From Edolisoma coerulescens (taxonomy: Eukaryota; Chordata; Aves; Passeriformes; Campephagidae): a DNA stretch of 64,000 nt. Below the pieces are notes generated by a model. It saw nothing but the letters and a program-made list of their open reading frames with translations, did not search any database and was not told the origin of the DNA. Below are positions 52,921 through 64,000 of this stretch, piece by piece. The stretch covers positions 830,184-894,183 of the forward strand of contig VWZW01000470.1 in assembly GCA_013397115.1 (NCBI GenBank). The letters run 5' to 3'. The translations under genes were made by a program, and so were the position numbers. Within the stretch, counting starts at the first letter, position 1. Each line of letters opens with the position of its first letter.

Positions 52921-54809
52921 CATCTCTTGAGAACATGTTTCTCAATTGTATCTCATGCCATCTCCATCTCATAGCTCAAGGGTTCTGTTACAGATATTGC
53001 AAGAACAACAGTTTCCTTCTAGGTTTGCACAGTCATAACTCACAGTCAGCCACCAAATGTATTCCCTTTGATGTCCTATGCTTCAAACCAGGAAGCTGAC
53101 ACATAGCTACACTGTGTAGCTCAATTTACCCTCGAGATTTGAACTTCTGCCATCTGGGATATGAAAATGAGTAGACTACAGAAGATGCACCATGATGTGC
53201 TGATGGTTGCAATAATGCAGCATCTACAAGGTGGAGGAAAGCAAAACCCCTCCCCTAAAAGCATGAACCTCCCCACTCTGCCCAACACTCCCCCACCAAA
53301 GCAACCCAAAAACCACCTTAATAAACTAAAGTAAAAGTAGTATGTTTGGGAGGAAAAATATTTCAGTCCTGAGCACATATGATTCTTAAAAACATGTATC
53401 CTGTGTCAGAGAAAGAGCATTTTAAAAATGCAATCCAGCAGCACATACTTTAAAAGACTTAGGAATAGACTCTCTAAACAACTTCCAGAGTTACTAAATT
53501 ATGGAGACAAGGTCATCACTTTATGTTGTGTCATAAAACAAAAATACGGCTAGTTCCATGAACAATGCTGGAAGCTCCACCACACAGACACATCCACATA
53601 ACAAACACCACCCTCGCTGTATTCCTTTAATAGAGCTGTCTCTCCATTATGCTGATTTCTCGATCAAAGAGAAAGCTTTACTCCTGTATTTGTCTTCCGC
53701 AAAGGAAACAAAAAATCACTCGTACAGTGAACACATCCATCGGGAATGAGATTCTTTTTTCTCAACTCCAGCAGCACACAGTCCCAGAAAAGAACAGGTG
53801 AAGCTCGGTCCTACTTCAAAACAGCGTGAGATGCAGTTGTGTGGTTAATTCTGCCTCTGTACACTAGCAAACACGCCACTTGCAAAATATGAAAGGCTTT
53901 CTTCCCTGCCCCATTTTTAAATGACACCTGCAAATCACTAATCCAGTTGCCATTTATTTCCATATGTCAAATTACAATCTTAACTTGTGCAAAGCAACAT
54001 AATAGTAATGATTAAGCCAATTACATCACAACACAGCTTAAAACGACACACAATGGAAGGATTAAAGCTCACTACCAAATAAGAGAGTCCTGTTCTCGGT
54101 GGAGCTCCCCCACTGTGGGAACATAAGTGTCTCTTTTCCTGTTGCACAAACTTGTGAGCCTTCTGACATGTAGCTGGTGGACTGCCATTAACAAACTTAT
54201 TTATATTAATGCAGCACTAAGCTGGGATCACTGCACCTCAGCATTAGCTGCAGAGGGCGGGGTCTGTGGCTGGTGCTGCAAACGGGGCTTATGGCACTCC
54301 ACAGGTCCACAGACAGGTTGGGACACGTGCACAAGGTGATCTCACCAGGCTTAACCGAATAAAGCCTCCTCTACCCTACGTTATTTGGGTCAGGTAGATG
54401 CTGACAGTAAAAGCCTTAGGGGAAGGGAGGGAAAGGAGAGTAAACTGAGCACAAATATTTTAAAAATCAGGCATCCTGTTCTCTAGATAGGGCCAGACAT
54501 CATTTGCAGCCTCTGCGAAGCGTGTGCTACTGCATTTGACACCGTAATTCCAGCTGATGCCAACATGCGGCTCCTACAACAATAAGATGTGGGTTAAATC
54601 TTTATATAATAACCAACCTTTCAGACTAAGATTTTCAATTCTACCTCAGGGATTAAAAGGTTCTAATGGAAATTGAGCATCTGAATCTTTTAGGAGGATT
54701 TAAAAAACTCACTCTTATTTTTATTTGTTCACTGCTTTGGTCTTTAAATCACTGTCATTCAAAATGGTTAAACCTTTTACCTTTTACTTCTGCCCTGCTC
54801 ACCTTGTTG

Positions 54810-54845
54810 TTTTTTTTTTTCTCTTTCTCTTTCTCTTTCTTTTTC
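54810..54845. repeat. T run plus (CTCTTT)n pyrimidine tract
   Basis: Eleven T are followed by three CTCTTT units and a degenerate end, all pyrimidine on the plus strand. The neighbouring Phe/Ser-rich open frame (54666-54911) is an artefact of this tract. Confidence 0.9.
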
Positions 54846-57800
54846 ACATCTTTGTATTCCTCCTATTTTCTCTGCCATCTGCAAACACTGGTCCCATCTG
54901 CTAAAATATAACTTCCTACTCAGCTAAAATAAACACAAAATAAATTGGTACTGTTAGTATTTTACACATCATCATTAAGCTTCAGTAAGATTAATGGGAC
55001 TTAAAGAGTTTCCAGCTTTGAAATACATTCCTGTGTGTTGACTACAGACTTGGGCAGGTATCACTCCATCTATTCACTCTTACTCTACGTTAGCTTCTTG
55101 GCAACTACAGTTTTGAAGGAACTTATATATGTAAGTTTATCCTCAGCAGAATTTGAACAAACCAGGCATAACTGTTAAGCCTGTCCCAGATCACCCATCA
55201 GCTGTTCATGATTTGCTGCATGGTCATTTCCTCTACATCTCTCCATATGTAACCATGCATATATCACAACCCTTCTAAATATTGGAACAAATGAACCAGT
55301 CAAAAGCTGGAAGGTTTTTTTCTTTAAAAACAAACATGCATTCAAGCACACACACAAATGCATGTGTAAATTAAACTGAACACCATGTGTACCACCTTTG
55401 AAAAAGCTGTTACAGCACACCAACAGCTTCCTCCTTCTGTAAAATTAGTTGCACAGAAAGCTGAATGGGTTTGCTTCCTTCTATTCAACCAAAAGAAAGG
55501 TTAGGACAGCAATGCAATCAAATCTGTACATATTTATACTCATCAAACAACAACTTTTATTTAAACTGATTGAAAATGTGCTTAGATTTTTACAGCCTTT
55601 TAAACAGTACTGGTCTCACATATGCACAAAATAAAAATAAATAAAGTTCATATTAAAATGTCATTTTTACTCCAATAAATGCCTTATGTCCTACATTTGT
55701 TTGAGGAAGACTGTTTACTTATTAGAAAGTTGAGGCGGAGAAAACAATTTTAAGGATTACTATTAATGGTTCGCAATTTGTACCTGCTCCATACTTAAGG
55801 AGTAAAGATAGAATTTGGTACTTCAAGGTGCCTTTTCCCTGGGTATTTTGACAGTTTGACACAATTTCTTTTGTTTTCACTTTATTTTCTAAAATAAGAA
55901 TTATTTTGTCTAAATCAATATGCACAGCTTGCATAAAAAGCACCCTGTAGGTGATTTCTATACACACTTAGGAGGATGATGATCATTATCCAAGACTCAA
56001 CCATTCAAGGGGCAGACTACACCAGCCAGATCTTCACTTTGCCAATGATAACTACAGCGAAGCTGAACAATGTTCTGATGTCTCATTCAGAACCTTTTCC
56101 TGGGAAAAAGCCCCAATTGCTGCCAGTATGCATATTTACCATGAGACTGAAATAATGGAGAATTTAAGAATAACAAATGACATTGTACATTCTTTCAGTA
56201 GTCTACAAATACCCTTTTTTAAAAGACAGCATTCTTGTATGTATCTACAGGCAACACAGCCTGTCAACAGCCTAAAACTAAGTGGCATCTAAAGATAGGT
56301 GGAATGGATGCAGTCAAAAGAAGAGTCATCCCCTGCAGCAAATAAAGCTTCTGCTCTTGCATACAGAGGGGCCCTACAATGTTTCAAGTTGAGACATATG
56401 CTACACCCAAACCCAAAAAAGATAGCTCCCTCTAAGTCTACAATAACCCTGGAGGAAAATTCAGGCTAAAAGCAGGTAGCAAGGAAAGCATTGCATGGTG
56501 CAATTTTTTAACCTTACATCCTTCTCAAATGTGTTATCTGGTATCCAACTTACGATGTAATTTATAAAATTAAACATTTTTCATTTAAAAATTTTTGCTT
56601 ATACACATTCTTTGTTGGCATACCAACTCATCTGTTAATGTAACAGAGACACTAGCATTTATTTGTCATTGAGACAGACAGTACAGAAAGCATCTCTTAA
56701 GGGAGAGAAGGGAAGAAAGTGCTTTCGCAGCATGTCTAAACAGACAGAAAAAATAAATTCTGGGATTAACAAGTTTTGGATGCTACATTTAGCTTTCTTT
56801 TTGATTGATAAAAAGTACATGACATTCCTACACATACATAGTTCACTATATAACATAAAGCTACTATTACAAGAGAGTTTAAAAGATCCTGATAGTTTGA
56901 AGATGAATCTTAGGAAAAAAGATGCTTGGGACTCTGGACAATGATGTTCAGAGTTGGCAACAGTACTGATTCAGCTTTGTAAAACTGAAGCTTAGCAACA
57001 GAAAACTCTTAAAAGTTTTTGTAGTAAAAAGGAGTTTCAAAGGATGTCCATCAGGATGACAAGACATAAAAACACCTTGTAAATCTAGCCATGAAAAAAA
57101 CTTAGAAGTCTCCTCCACAGCGCTTTAGCTCTAAGAGCGAGTGGCAACAATAATCATCAGTAATATTTCTATTTACCCACCTAGTCTGAAGGATTATGGA
57201 GATGAGTTCACAAGAGCTGACCCTCCAGGTTTATTAAATATTCAATGAATATTCTGTATGCTTGCTGGGTATTAAATAAAAATCAGAAAATACTGCAGAC
57301 TACCATATGTTATATACTTCAAATAATACTGGAGTAGCTCTGTTTGTTTTTAATAATTTACTGAAATCACTTTATCGCATATCAACATAAAAATGTACAA
57401 TACGGACACAATGTAAATTCTGGCATCATGAATATTTAGGTACTTTTAAAGCTTTTTTTTTTCCTGCTGGTTAATTTTCTTTATTGTATTCCAAATAAAC
57501 CTGGAGAACTTATTTAGTATTTTCTTACTTTTCTTTTCTACCTTAATAGCAATAGCACTGCTGTTTTTTCACCTGCAGTAGCATCACAGCATATGGACCT
57601 TCAGCAGCAGGAAACTTCACTGTCATGATTTAGCCTACTGTTCCTACAATCTCCTTTTTCCCTTCCCCATCCACTCTCTTCCTGGCTAACTAGATATAGC
57701 CTACACACAATCTGCCCTGATTAAAATCATCTGGTATTAGCGCGCAGTTAAAATAGTGGTCACCACCATAATGCTCACTGGCCAAAGAAACTTGAGCACT

Positions 57801-59154
57801 AAGTAGGACACAATCCATCCATGTAGCTGGGCAGGTCTGAAGTCATCTCTCCAACACATAGTACTGCCCACCACACACTGATCTACAATTGAACACAGGG
57901 TGATGCAGCTGTTCAATGAACTACTTTCTACTTGAGATGCTCTACCAAAAAGGGCCTGAACAAACTCAGCAGACTGCCAAGCAGACAACAAGTACAATTT
58001 CTGACTTGCAAATCTACGGAACACGAACAAATTCAGCTTTTGGGCAAGTCCAATCTTAAACATTACTGCTAAGCTGACCTTCCATGTTTCCACGTGGGTT
58101 TCTGCAAATAAAACTTGCTCACAAGTTTTATACCAAGAACAGGATTAAGACAGCCTGTGTGCTATTCTCAGATTACCACACATAAGGGAAAGTTTCTGAA
58201 TTGATGGATGCAAGCCACAGGATCCTCAATTCTCAGGTTGAAAATTGCCATTTTCTGTGGCATCACATGCAACAATTCATATTGTTGGGACCTATATAAC
58301 AAAACTGCACCAAACTACACACCTTGTGTCCAAATGTAGCATCCTCGGAGGCCAAGACTTCAACCTGAAATTATAAGGAGAAAGATAATTTCAAATTTAG
58401 CCACCACCAAGAACCTCTCTCTCCTGAGCACAGCACCACAGTCCAGGCAAAGAAGAGATCTGTAAATGAAGGTGCCAGTCTGGATCAACCCTAGGAAACC
58501 TACATATGATAGGATGTGCAAAACTATCAGCTGACAATAGAAATCCTCAAGAGAGGAAACTCAGAGAGCATCCCTCATGACACAAACAAGGTTTCTCCAC
58601 CTGAATGACATAAAGAGTACCGGTCAGTGTCCCAGAATTTACTGTACTACAGCTGGAACATTTTTCTCCACATGGAGTTTTGACTACACCAAAAAGCTGC
58701 CTGAGTACAGCCAGAATGATCTGCCATGGTAAGTCCGTGTAAAAAAAAACCTGGAAACACCTGAATTCTTCCCCTCCGGTTACCTTCTAAGCAGGCTGGG
58801 TACTTCTGCACCAGCACCAAGTGGAACAGCAATAAGGGGAAACTCTGCAGCCAACGTCTTGGTTGCAGGCTCCTGTCCTGTCTTGAGCTAGAGAATTGTT
58901 TGAAAACTGCAGAATTCAGGGAACACAAGCTCCCCAGGCAAAGGCTGAGACCAGCTGGCTGAGAGATGCAGTGAATGTTTGAAAGCCTGAGAAAAGCAAG
59001 CTGCCAGGTCATTGAGTTGTGCTCCAATCAAACCCCTTGCTGGTTGCCACACACTGCACAGCTCTAGAGTTGATACGTGCTAATCTGCGACAACAGGAAC
59101 AGACGTAGGAAAGTAGGCACACCGATTTTTCATTAGACTCCTTAAAAATACTTC

Positions 59155-59395
59155 ACACTTCAGCACCTTTCACCTGAGAATCTCGGTGCTTTTATGAATT
59201 CTAATTGATTAAGCTTCCCAATACACCAGTGAAGTTAGAAATGTCATCATCCCAATATAGAGAGAGAAGAGTGAGGCAGAAAGAGGTTAAATAATTTTTT
59301 AGTAGTCATGTGCCAAGCCAGGGACACACTCATGAAAAGAATCCCAGATCTCTACTCTCAGGCTCACAGTTTAACAACTAGGAAATTCTCTATTT
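59155..59395 (-). mobile_element. Ancient MIR-type SINE remnant
   Basis: The plus strand matches the reverse complement of an amniote MIR in the expected order: cacctttcacctgagaatct near the start, a middle part resembling the tcatcatccca element, then gaggcagaaagaggttaaat and a diverged tcacac-like block, ending gaatcccagatctctactct. The order and spacing are those of MIR1-type core SINEs (the cagatgaggaaactgaggc region is partly degraded). MIRs derive from tRNA and were moved by an L2 partner; they are old and inactive in birds. The limits are approximate. Confidence 0.72.
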
Positions 59396-59934
59396 CTCTG
59401 ATTTACATCCTATTTAAAATGCCTACTGCTGCATTATAATTTATACAACTAGTATAACTATAACTAATGTATCTAATCTCCAGTTTAACTTAAGAAGAGT
59501 GAAGGATTTAAAGCAAATCAAGAGGGAAAAAATGAACGTGAAGTTTCAGCCTGAAGCATGTTATAATGCCAGAGTTATAAACCCCTGAACAAGAGGGTTT
59601 ATAATGGAAAGGCTGATAAACTAACAATGATGGCAGCACTTAAATATATTTCTGTCACGATCTAGCAACATACGGTATTTCTTCATCTCTAAATTAAAAA
59701 AGGGAGGAGAAAAAAAAAGTGGGAGGGAGATAAAGCATTCATAGGAACTAGGACTAAATGAAGAAAATTAACCTGGAGTTACCCAATTGTGACCTGTCCA
59801 GCTAATTAGGAATGGCAGTAAGAGGCTACAAAATAGCATCTCATTCAATAGGAGGTAGGAAAAAAAAATCCAAGTAAATAAAATCAATCTAAAATGATAT
59901 TATATGTATTAGCTCTTTATATTAAGCTTCTAAT
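59396..59934 (-). other. ARID1B: Intron between the two MIR remnants
   Basis: This is AT-rich intronic DNA with a purine-rich run near 59698-59730. I see no repeat of known type and no open frame of interest. Confidence 0.5.
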
Positions 59935-60125
59935 CCTTTAGGCACTTTATAAATATTAAACAATCAGTCCTGGTGAGACTGATAAATATCCATAATATAT
60001 TTTACAGATGAAGAAACAGACAGAGGGTTAAGTGACTTGCCCAGGGCCAAAAAGAATAATCAGCCATCGGATTGGAAATAACTATATGACTGCTTGTCAC
60101 AATACAGTGCCCTACTCAGATGCTC
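59935..60125 (-). mobile_element. Ancient MIR-type SINE remnant, better preserved core
   Basis: The core reads attttacagatgaagaaaca, then gggttaagtgacttgcccag, which is the reverse complement of the MIR core with few changes. The flank ggcactttataaatattaaa on the left fits the MIR/L2-like 3' side. The element therefore lies on the minus strand, like its neighbour about 540 bases away. The outer limits are uncertain. Confidence 0.85.
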
Positions 60126-60350
60126 AGATGGCTTCTGAAGGAAGTCACTCCACTAACAGAAGTATCTTGGTTAGGGTTAATGTGACACACATCTAAAGTG
60201 TGAATGCTCATTTTCACTAGGCTTACGGTTTCGGTACAGCATCCAGCTACCACCACTAGATAGACCCCAAAACTTGTTCAAACTCACTCAGTTTTCTCTA
60301 TCCAGTATTATTCGGTCCCACACCCCAGATGCTATCTCCAGTCCCATTAA

Positions 60351-60690
60351 TCATAGAATCATAAGGGTTGGAAAAGAGCTCCAAGATTATCAAGTTCAAC
60401 CTGTGACGGAACATAACCATGTCAACCAGACCACAGCAGCAAGTGCCACATCCAGTTGTTTCTTGAACACTTCCAGGAACAGTGATTCCACCACCTCCCT
60501 GGGCAGCCCATTCTGATACCTGACCACCCTTTCAGTGAAGAAATTCTTCATGATGTCCAGCTTGAACTTCCCCTGGCACAGCTTGAGGCTATGTCCTCCT
60601 GTCCTGTCACTTGTTTCCTGGGAGAAGAGGCTGACCCCCACCTGGCTACAACTTCAGTTGTTCTACCTTTCAGGTAGTTGTAGAGAGTGA
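60351..60690 (-). mobile_element. CR1 LINE 3'-end fragment
   Basis: It begins tcatagaatcataagggttg, the diverged CR1 3' terminus. It then follows the CR1 3' order on the plus strand: caagttcaacctgtgacgga, tcttgaacacttccaggaac, attccaccacctccctgggc, tgaagaaattcttcatgatg, tgtcctcctgtcctgtcact and ggtagttgtagagagtga. The wording (ttcaacc; tgtcctgtcacttg) differs from the copies at 7203 and 38700, so it probably belongs to another CR1 subfamily. About 340 bases are present, and the element has the same orientation as ARID1B. Confidence 0.95.
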
Positions 60691-63600
60691 TGCTTTATTA
60701 CTGTGCTACATTCCTATTGAGGAGATTCATTAGGGAAAAAATGGAGCCTTCTTTGTGCCACCAGGTCCTTCTCTGACTCCCTCCTTGAATCCACCACAGT
60801 TGCTGATGCCTTGCCAGCCCAGTACACTCTATCTCCCTCACCCTGCTGTCCCTTCCTCCTCCCTCTCCTTCCCAAGGGTCCCAGCTGAGCAGACAGCCCC
60901 ATCGAGCCTGTCCAGGGCTGCCTGGCCCCTGCCCTGCAGAAGTGCAACGTGGATGGGATGGCATGGAACCCCTGTATGAACCCAGCACAGATCGGGCAGA
61001 GTTTTAGTTTGGGCTCCACACTGCATCTCATCTGCAGAGAGGCCACCTGACATGCCAGGACCCTCACCGCAGAGCACAGGTGTATTGTCAACACCTGGGC
61101 TCTGCTAAGGAAGCTCCTGCTCAGGGCCAAGAGAATGCTCATGTCTGCCACAGTTCCAAAACACATTAATTAACATGGCACAATGACCAGCACATGTGCA
61201 AAATTCAATCCTTCTTTTCACCAAGAAACTGAGAAGAAGAACAAACTGTGACATCAAAGAGTAAAGCAGAAGTTTACGCTGGTTTAACATACTCTTAGTC
61301 TCTTTTACATATAGAAATATTTTCTTTTATGCTTACAAACATAAGGCTCACAAAGACAGTAAAATGGCTTGGAGTGAAGCTAGTCCAGATAACAGTTCTA
61401 ATTAAAAATGTTATTGAACAGGTCTGATAATGCTGCTTCTACTTTTCCAAGAATGATCACACCACTTCTGTGATAAATAATTGTCCTCACCTTGCAGATG
61501 ATGCAATGAAACATCCTCTGTATTCTTTGTTACTACTGTGTTTAACAGTGTACTAGTGCATTAGTCCATTCATTTGGATTTTCACCTCCTTGTATAAAAG
61601 ACAGTTAAGCTAAGTAAGAGACAAGTAACTGCTGACACCATAAGACACACAACATAAAGGACTGAAACAAGATGTGGGACAACAGGAGGTTTTCCTCATG
61701 CTCAGCTTTCAGAAAAAAAAAAAAAAAAAAAAAGCCAAAATGCATTACAACCTAGGCTGAGTGGACCCCCCTCTAGTGGGAATGCTTGTGTACTTCAATC
61801 AGCACCCACATCACCCCAGCAAAAGAGAACATCACCTTAAGAATCAGGCAAGCACCATCTTTCTCTTAATTGCCTTCAGAATATATCCCTTCCATTCCAA
61901 TACACAAAAAAAGAACAAGACATTCGTTACTGGTTTAAGATAATCTGATGTTAATTAAGAACTTCCCATTATATACCTATTCGTTGCAGCTAAACATTTT
62001 CTATTTTAGTTGTCTGTTCTGAGTGTACACATGTAAATATCTTGGGTAGGTGGAATGTTTTTCTTTTACAGTAAAAAATTCACTGCATCACTAAAAAATG
62101 CAGACTTGATTCTTAAATGAAGCTCTGTTGATTTCATGTACATATTTATATCTGTATCAGATACAGCAGCTTTCCCCTAGGCACTGCTCTGAATCTTTGC
62201 TCCAGTCCACACTTTCCGCTCCTCAAAATACAGTGCTACAGTTGAATGCTGTTTGCTCCATATTTTATTTCTATGTAAAAGCAATTTTTGGTCACTGTTC
62301 TTTGGTGGGTTTTTTTCCAGTTTATCTAAAAAACCAAACGGCCTTTTTGCGTCTAATAAACAAACTCAAACCACACTTGCAGTATCCAGCAATTCTGGGC
62401 TAGAAGGTTATTGTAAGTGGTAAGGGGTAAATGAAGGGGTAGTATTCGAGAGAGTGTGTGTATTAACCATACACTGTGGATCATTTACACGAGACACAAT
62501 TAGTGGTTTATGCAGGAGTATCCCACAGTTAAAGCATGCCTGTCCTGCCTGGGCAACTGACCCTTCCTACAGCCTGCTCCCCACTGCTGCCCCTGGTCCA
62601 AGCGCAGCCTTCTGAGGCTGGCCAGGATGGGGTCCAGAAACCTCCCCAGTGCATGACAAGGTGAACTCCCCCCCTCCCTGCACAACTTACATGGTCTCCA
62701 AAATGGGCAGCTGTGGCCAAGAGCACTACTGTTTATGTAGTATCCTGTGATTTAATGGTCAAATAGAATAGCATTTAGTATTTTTTTATTTTATAAGATG
62801 GAAGAATTCATAAACGTCATGTCAGCCTGAAGGACCAATGAGTAACATGTGGAGTACCCTGAAACAAGATGGGGAGTAGCCTTGAGTCTCTTTTTGTCAG
62901 AAGTAATGAGACTTTGTCAGTAGCTTTATTTTGCTTCTCAAAAAATGAGTCATACAGACCCAGTTTGACAAAGAATATTGCATCACGACCAAGAGACTTA
63001 CAGTAAATTACACACAGTCATTTTTACCTCTCTGTCAAAGAGAAAAGGAGTTGTAACATAGACAGAACCCTTGCAATGCTGGTACAATTGCTGAACACAG
63101 CCTTTTTGGAACAAAGTTGTACAACCTAGTGATCAGATGACACAAGGAATTATTGTAACTTAGTCTTCCTCAAAGCCATTTGCAGCATTGGTTCAGATCG
63201 CACCTCAGCCCAGAACCTTCTTGGCTCATCAAGACATTGTTTGAGATAGGATTAGGCGAAACTAAGCAAGAGTCATGGGAAGTGGAATACCATTAAGAGG
63301 AGGAATTACAGCCACGCTTAATGCCCAGACTGTTATCCAAACAACTGAATATGAAATAGCAAGTACACAAGGACAAAGTAACTGACAAAAGACATGGGGT
63401 TAGAAAAGCCCTCTCCATCTTGTTTGGGGGAATCTGAAATAAGCACTAATAATAATTTCTGAGGCATGCCGATCCCTGTGCAATATCCCGTTAACATTAA
63501 TGCCTAAAAGGATCATCGATCTACATTTAACTACCCAGGCAAAAACTTCCAATATAGCACACACTTAATGCTGCTCCGAGACTTGGGCTGGAGCTCCTCA

Positions 63601-64000
63601 GAGTTCACTCAATGGAGCCACTATTTGCAGCTGGCAGGTGAGGGGGTTACAGCTACTCTGGCAAGGGACGCAGTAGACTGGAGCAGCTCTGATCAAGACA
63701 AAATATTCTATATGGGCACTTACAGTTTCTGTGGTTCCCACATGAGAATTTGCCCAGCTGGCTGCAAATTTTATAGGCTTTCTATTGTCATTTGTTTGAC
63801 ATTATTATTCTAGGAAAATTATAGCACAGGGCTTCTCTGATACCTAGAGGGTTTTTGCCAACTGCCTGCTTACTAAAAAGGCATGCCTCTGGCTCGTCTA
63901 AAATATGCTCAAAACAAAACAAATGTGTAAGCTAATACTTGCATTTTGCAATACTTTTGTTTTCCCTGTTCAGTAATGATCAATCAGTTTAGAAAGGGCT
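60691..64000 (-). other. ARID1B: ARID1B upstream intron, distal part
   Basis: A GC-richer stretch at 60750-61170 directly follows the CR1 copy and is open on both strands (150 codons on minus at 61166-60714), but nothing in it is recognisable. A 21-base A run lies at 61713-61733. A second GC-richer patch lies at 62530-62690. The rest is ordinary AT-rich sequence with no exon. Confidence 0.5.
61713..61733. repeat. A homopolymer (21 A)
   Basis: This is the longest pure homopolymer in the window. No retroposon body can be seen upstream of it, so it is reported as simple sequence only. Confidence 0.92.

Larger units (their letters stand above)
50839..59154 (-). other. ARID1B: ARID1B upstream intron, no gene seen
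   Basis: This is intronic DNA. The stretch 50990-51900 carries several overlapping open frames on both strands (up to 152 codons) that I cannot assign to any family. A run of 17 A lies at 52898-52914 and a pyrimidine tract at 54810-54845. The 57720-59040 stretch has a texture unlike its neighbours and could be a very old, unrecognised repeat. No exon or RNA gene was found. Confidence 0.5.

Noticed and set aside
61713..61733. 21-A run considered as the tail of a processed pseudogene
   Set aside because: No coding or transcript-like body lies upstream and no target-site duplication was seen.
1..64000. CRISPR array, operon, prophage or other prokaryotic system
   Set aside because: The sequence is vertebrate intron with CR1 repeats and a spliced exon; no regularly spaced repeats or gene clusters were seen.

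Overview
The window looks like bird genomic DNA. It appears AT-rich by eye, has very long non-coding stretches, and carries several CR1 retrotransposon fragments with the typical CR1 3' ends. These are the dominant LINEs of birds and other sauropsids. Gene density is very low. The only protein-coding sequence I can support is one internal exon on the minus strand at 12610-12853. It matches ARID1B (BAF250B), a subunit of the canonical BAF (SWI/SNF) chromatin-remodelling complex. The exon has a strong polypyrimidine tract and AG acceptor on one side, a GTAAGT donor on the other, and 81 uninterrupted codons.

Layout: because the gene runs right to left, positions 1-12609 are the start of the intron downstream of this exon. 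Positions 12854-64000 are the end of the intron upstream of it, at least 51 kb long. I found no second ARID1B exon. The exon encodes part of the long Ser/Pro/Gly-rich, probably disordered N-terminal half, before the ARID DNA-binding domain.

Repeats inside the introns: four CR1 copies (7203-8152, 38700-38986 and 60351-60690 on the minus strand; 50642-50838 on the plus strand), and two old MIR-type SINE remnants close together at 59155-59395 and 59935-60125. The largest CR1 keeps a decayed piece of reverse transcriptase with an F-A-D-D motif. There are also scattered homopolymers, CA/TG and AT microsatellites, a CAG/CGG triplet tract, two short tandem duplications, two near-perfect short hairpins, an AT-rich hairpin, and one 47-base assembly gap in poly-T (15703-15749).

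A few stretches could be conserved regulatory DNA because homeodomain-type TAAT/ATTA sites cluster there (about 4680-5060, 30720-30960, 35500-35660). This is only a guess without an alignment. I looked for an undescribed system and did not find one. The window reads as ordinary vertebrate intron around one well-conserved exon, and the open frames elsewhere are short and show no recognisable domain.
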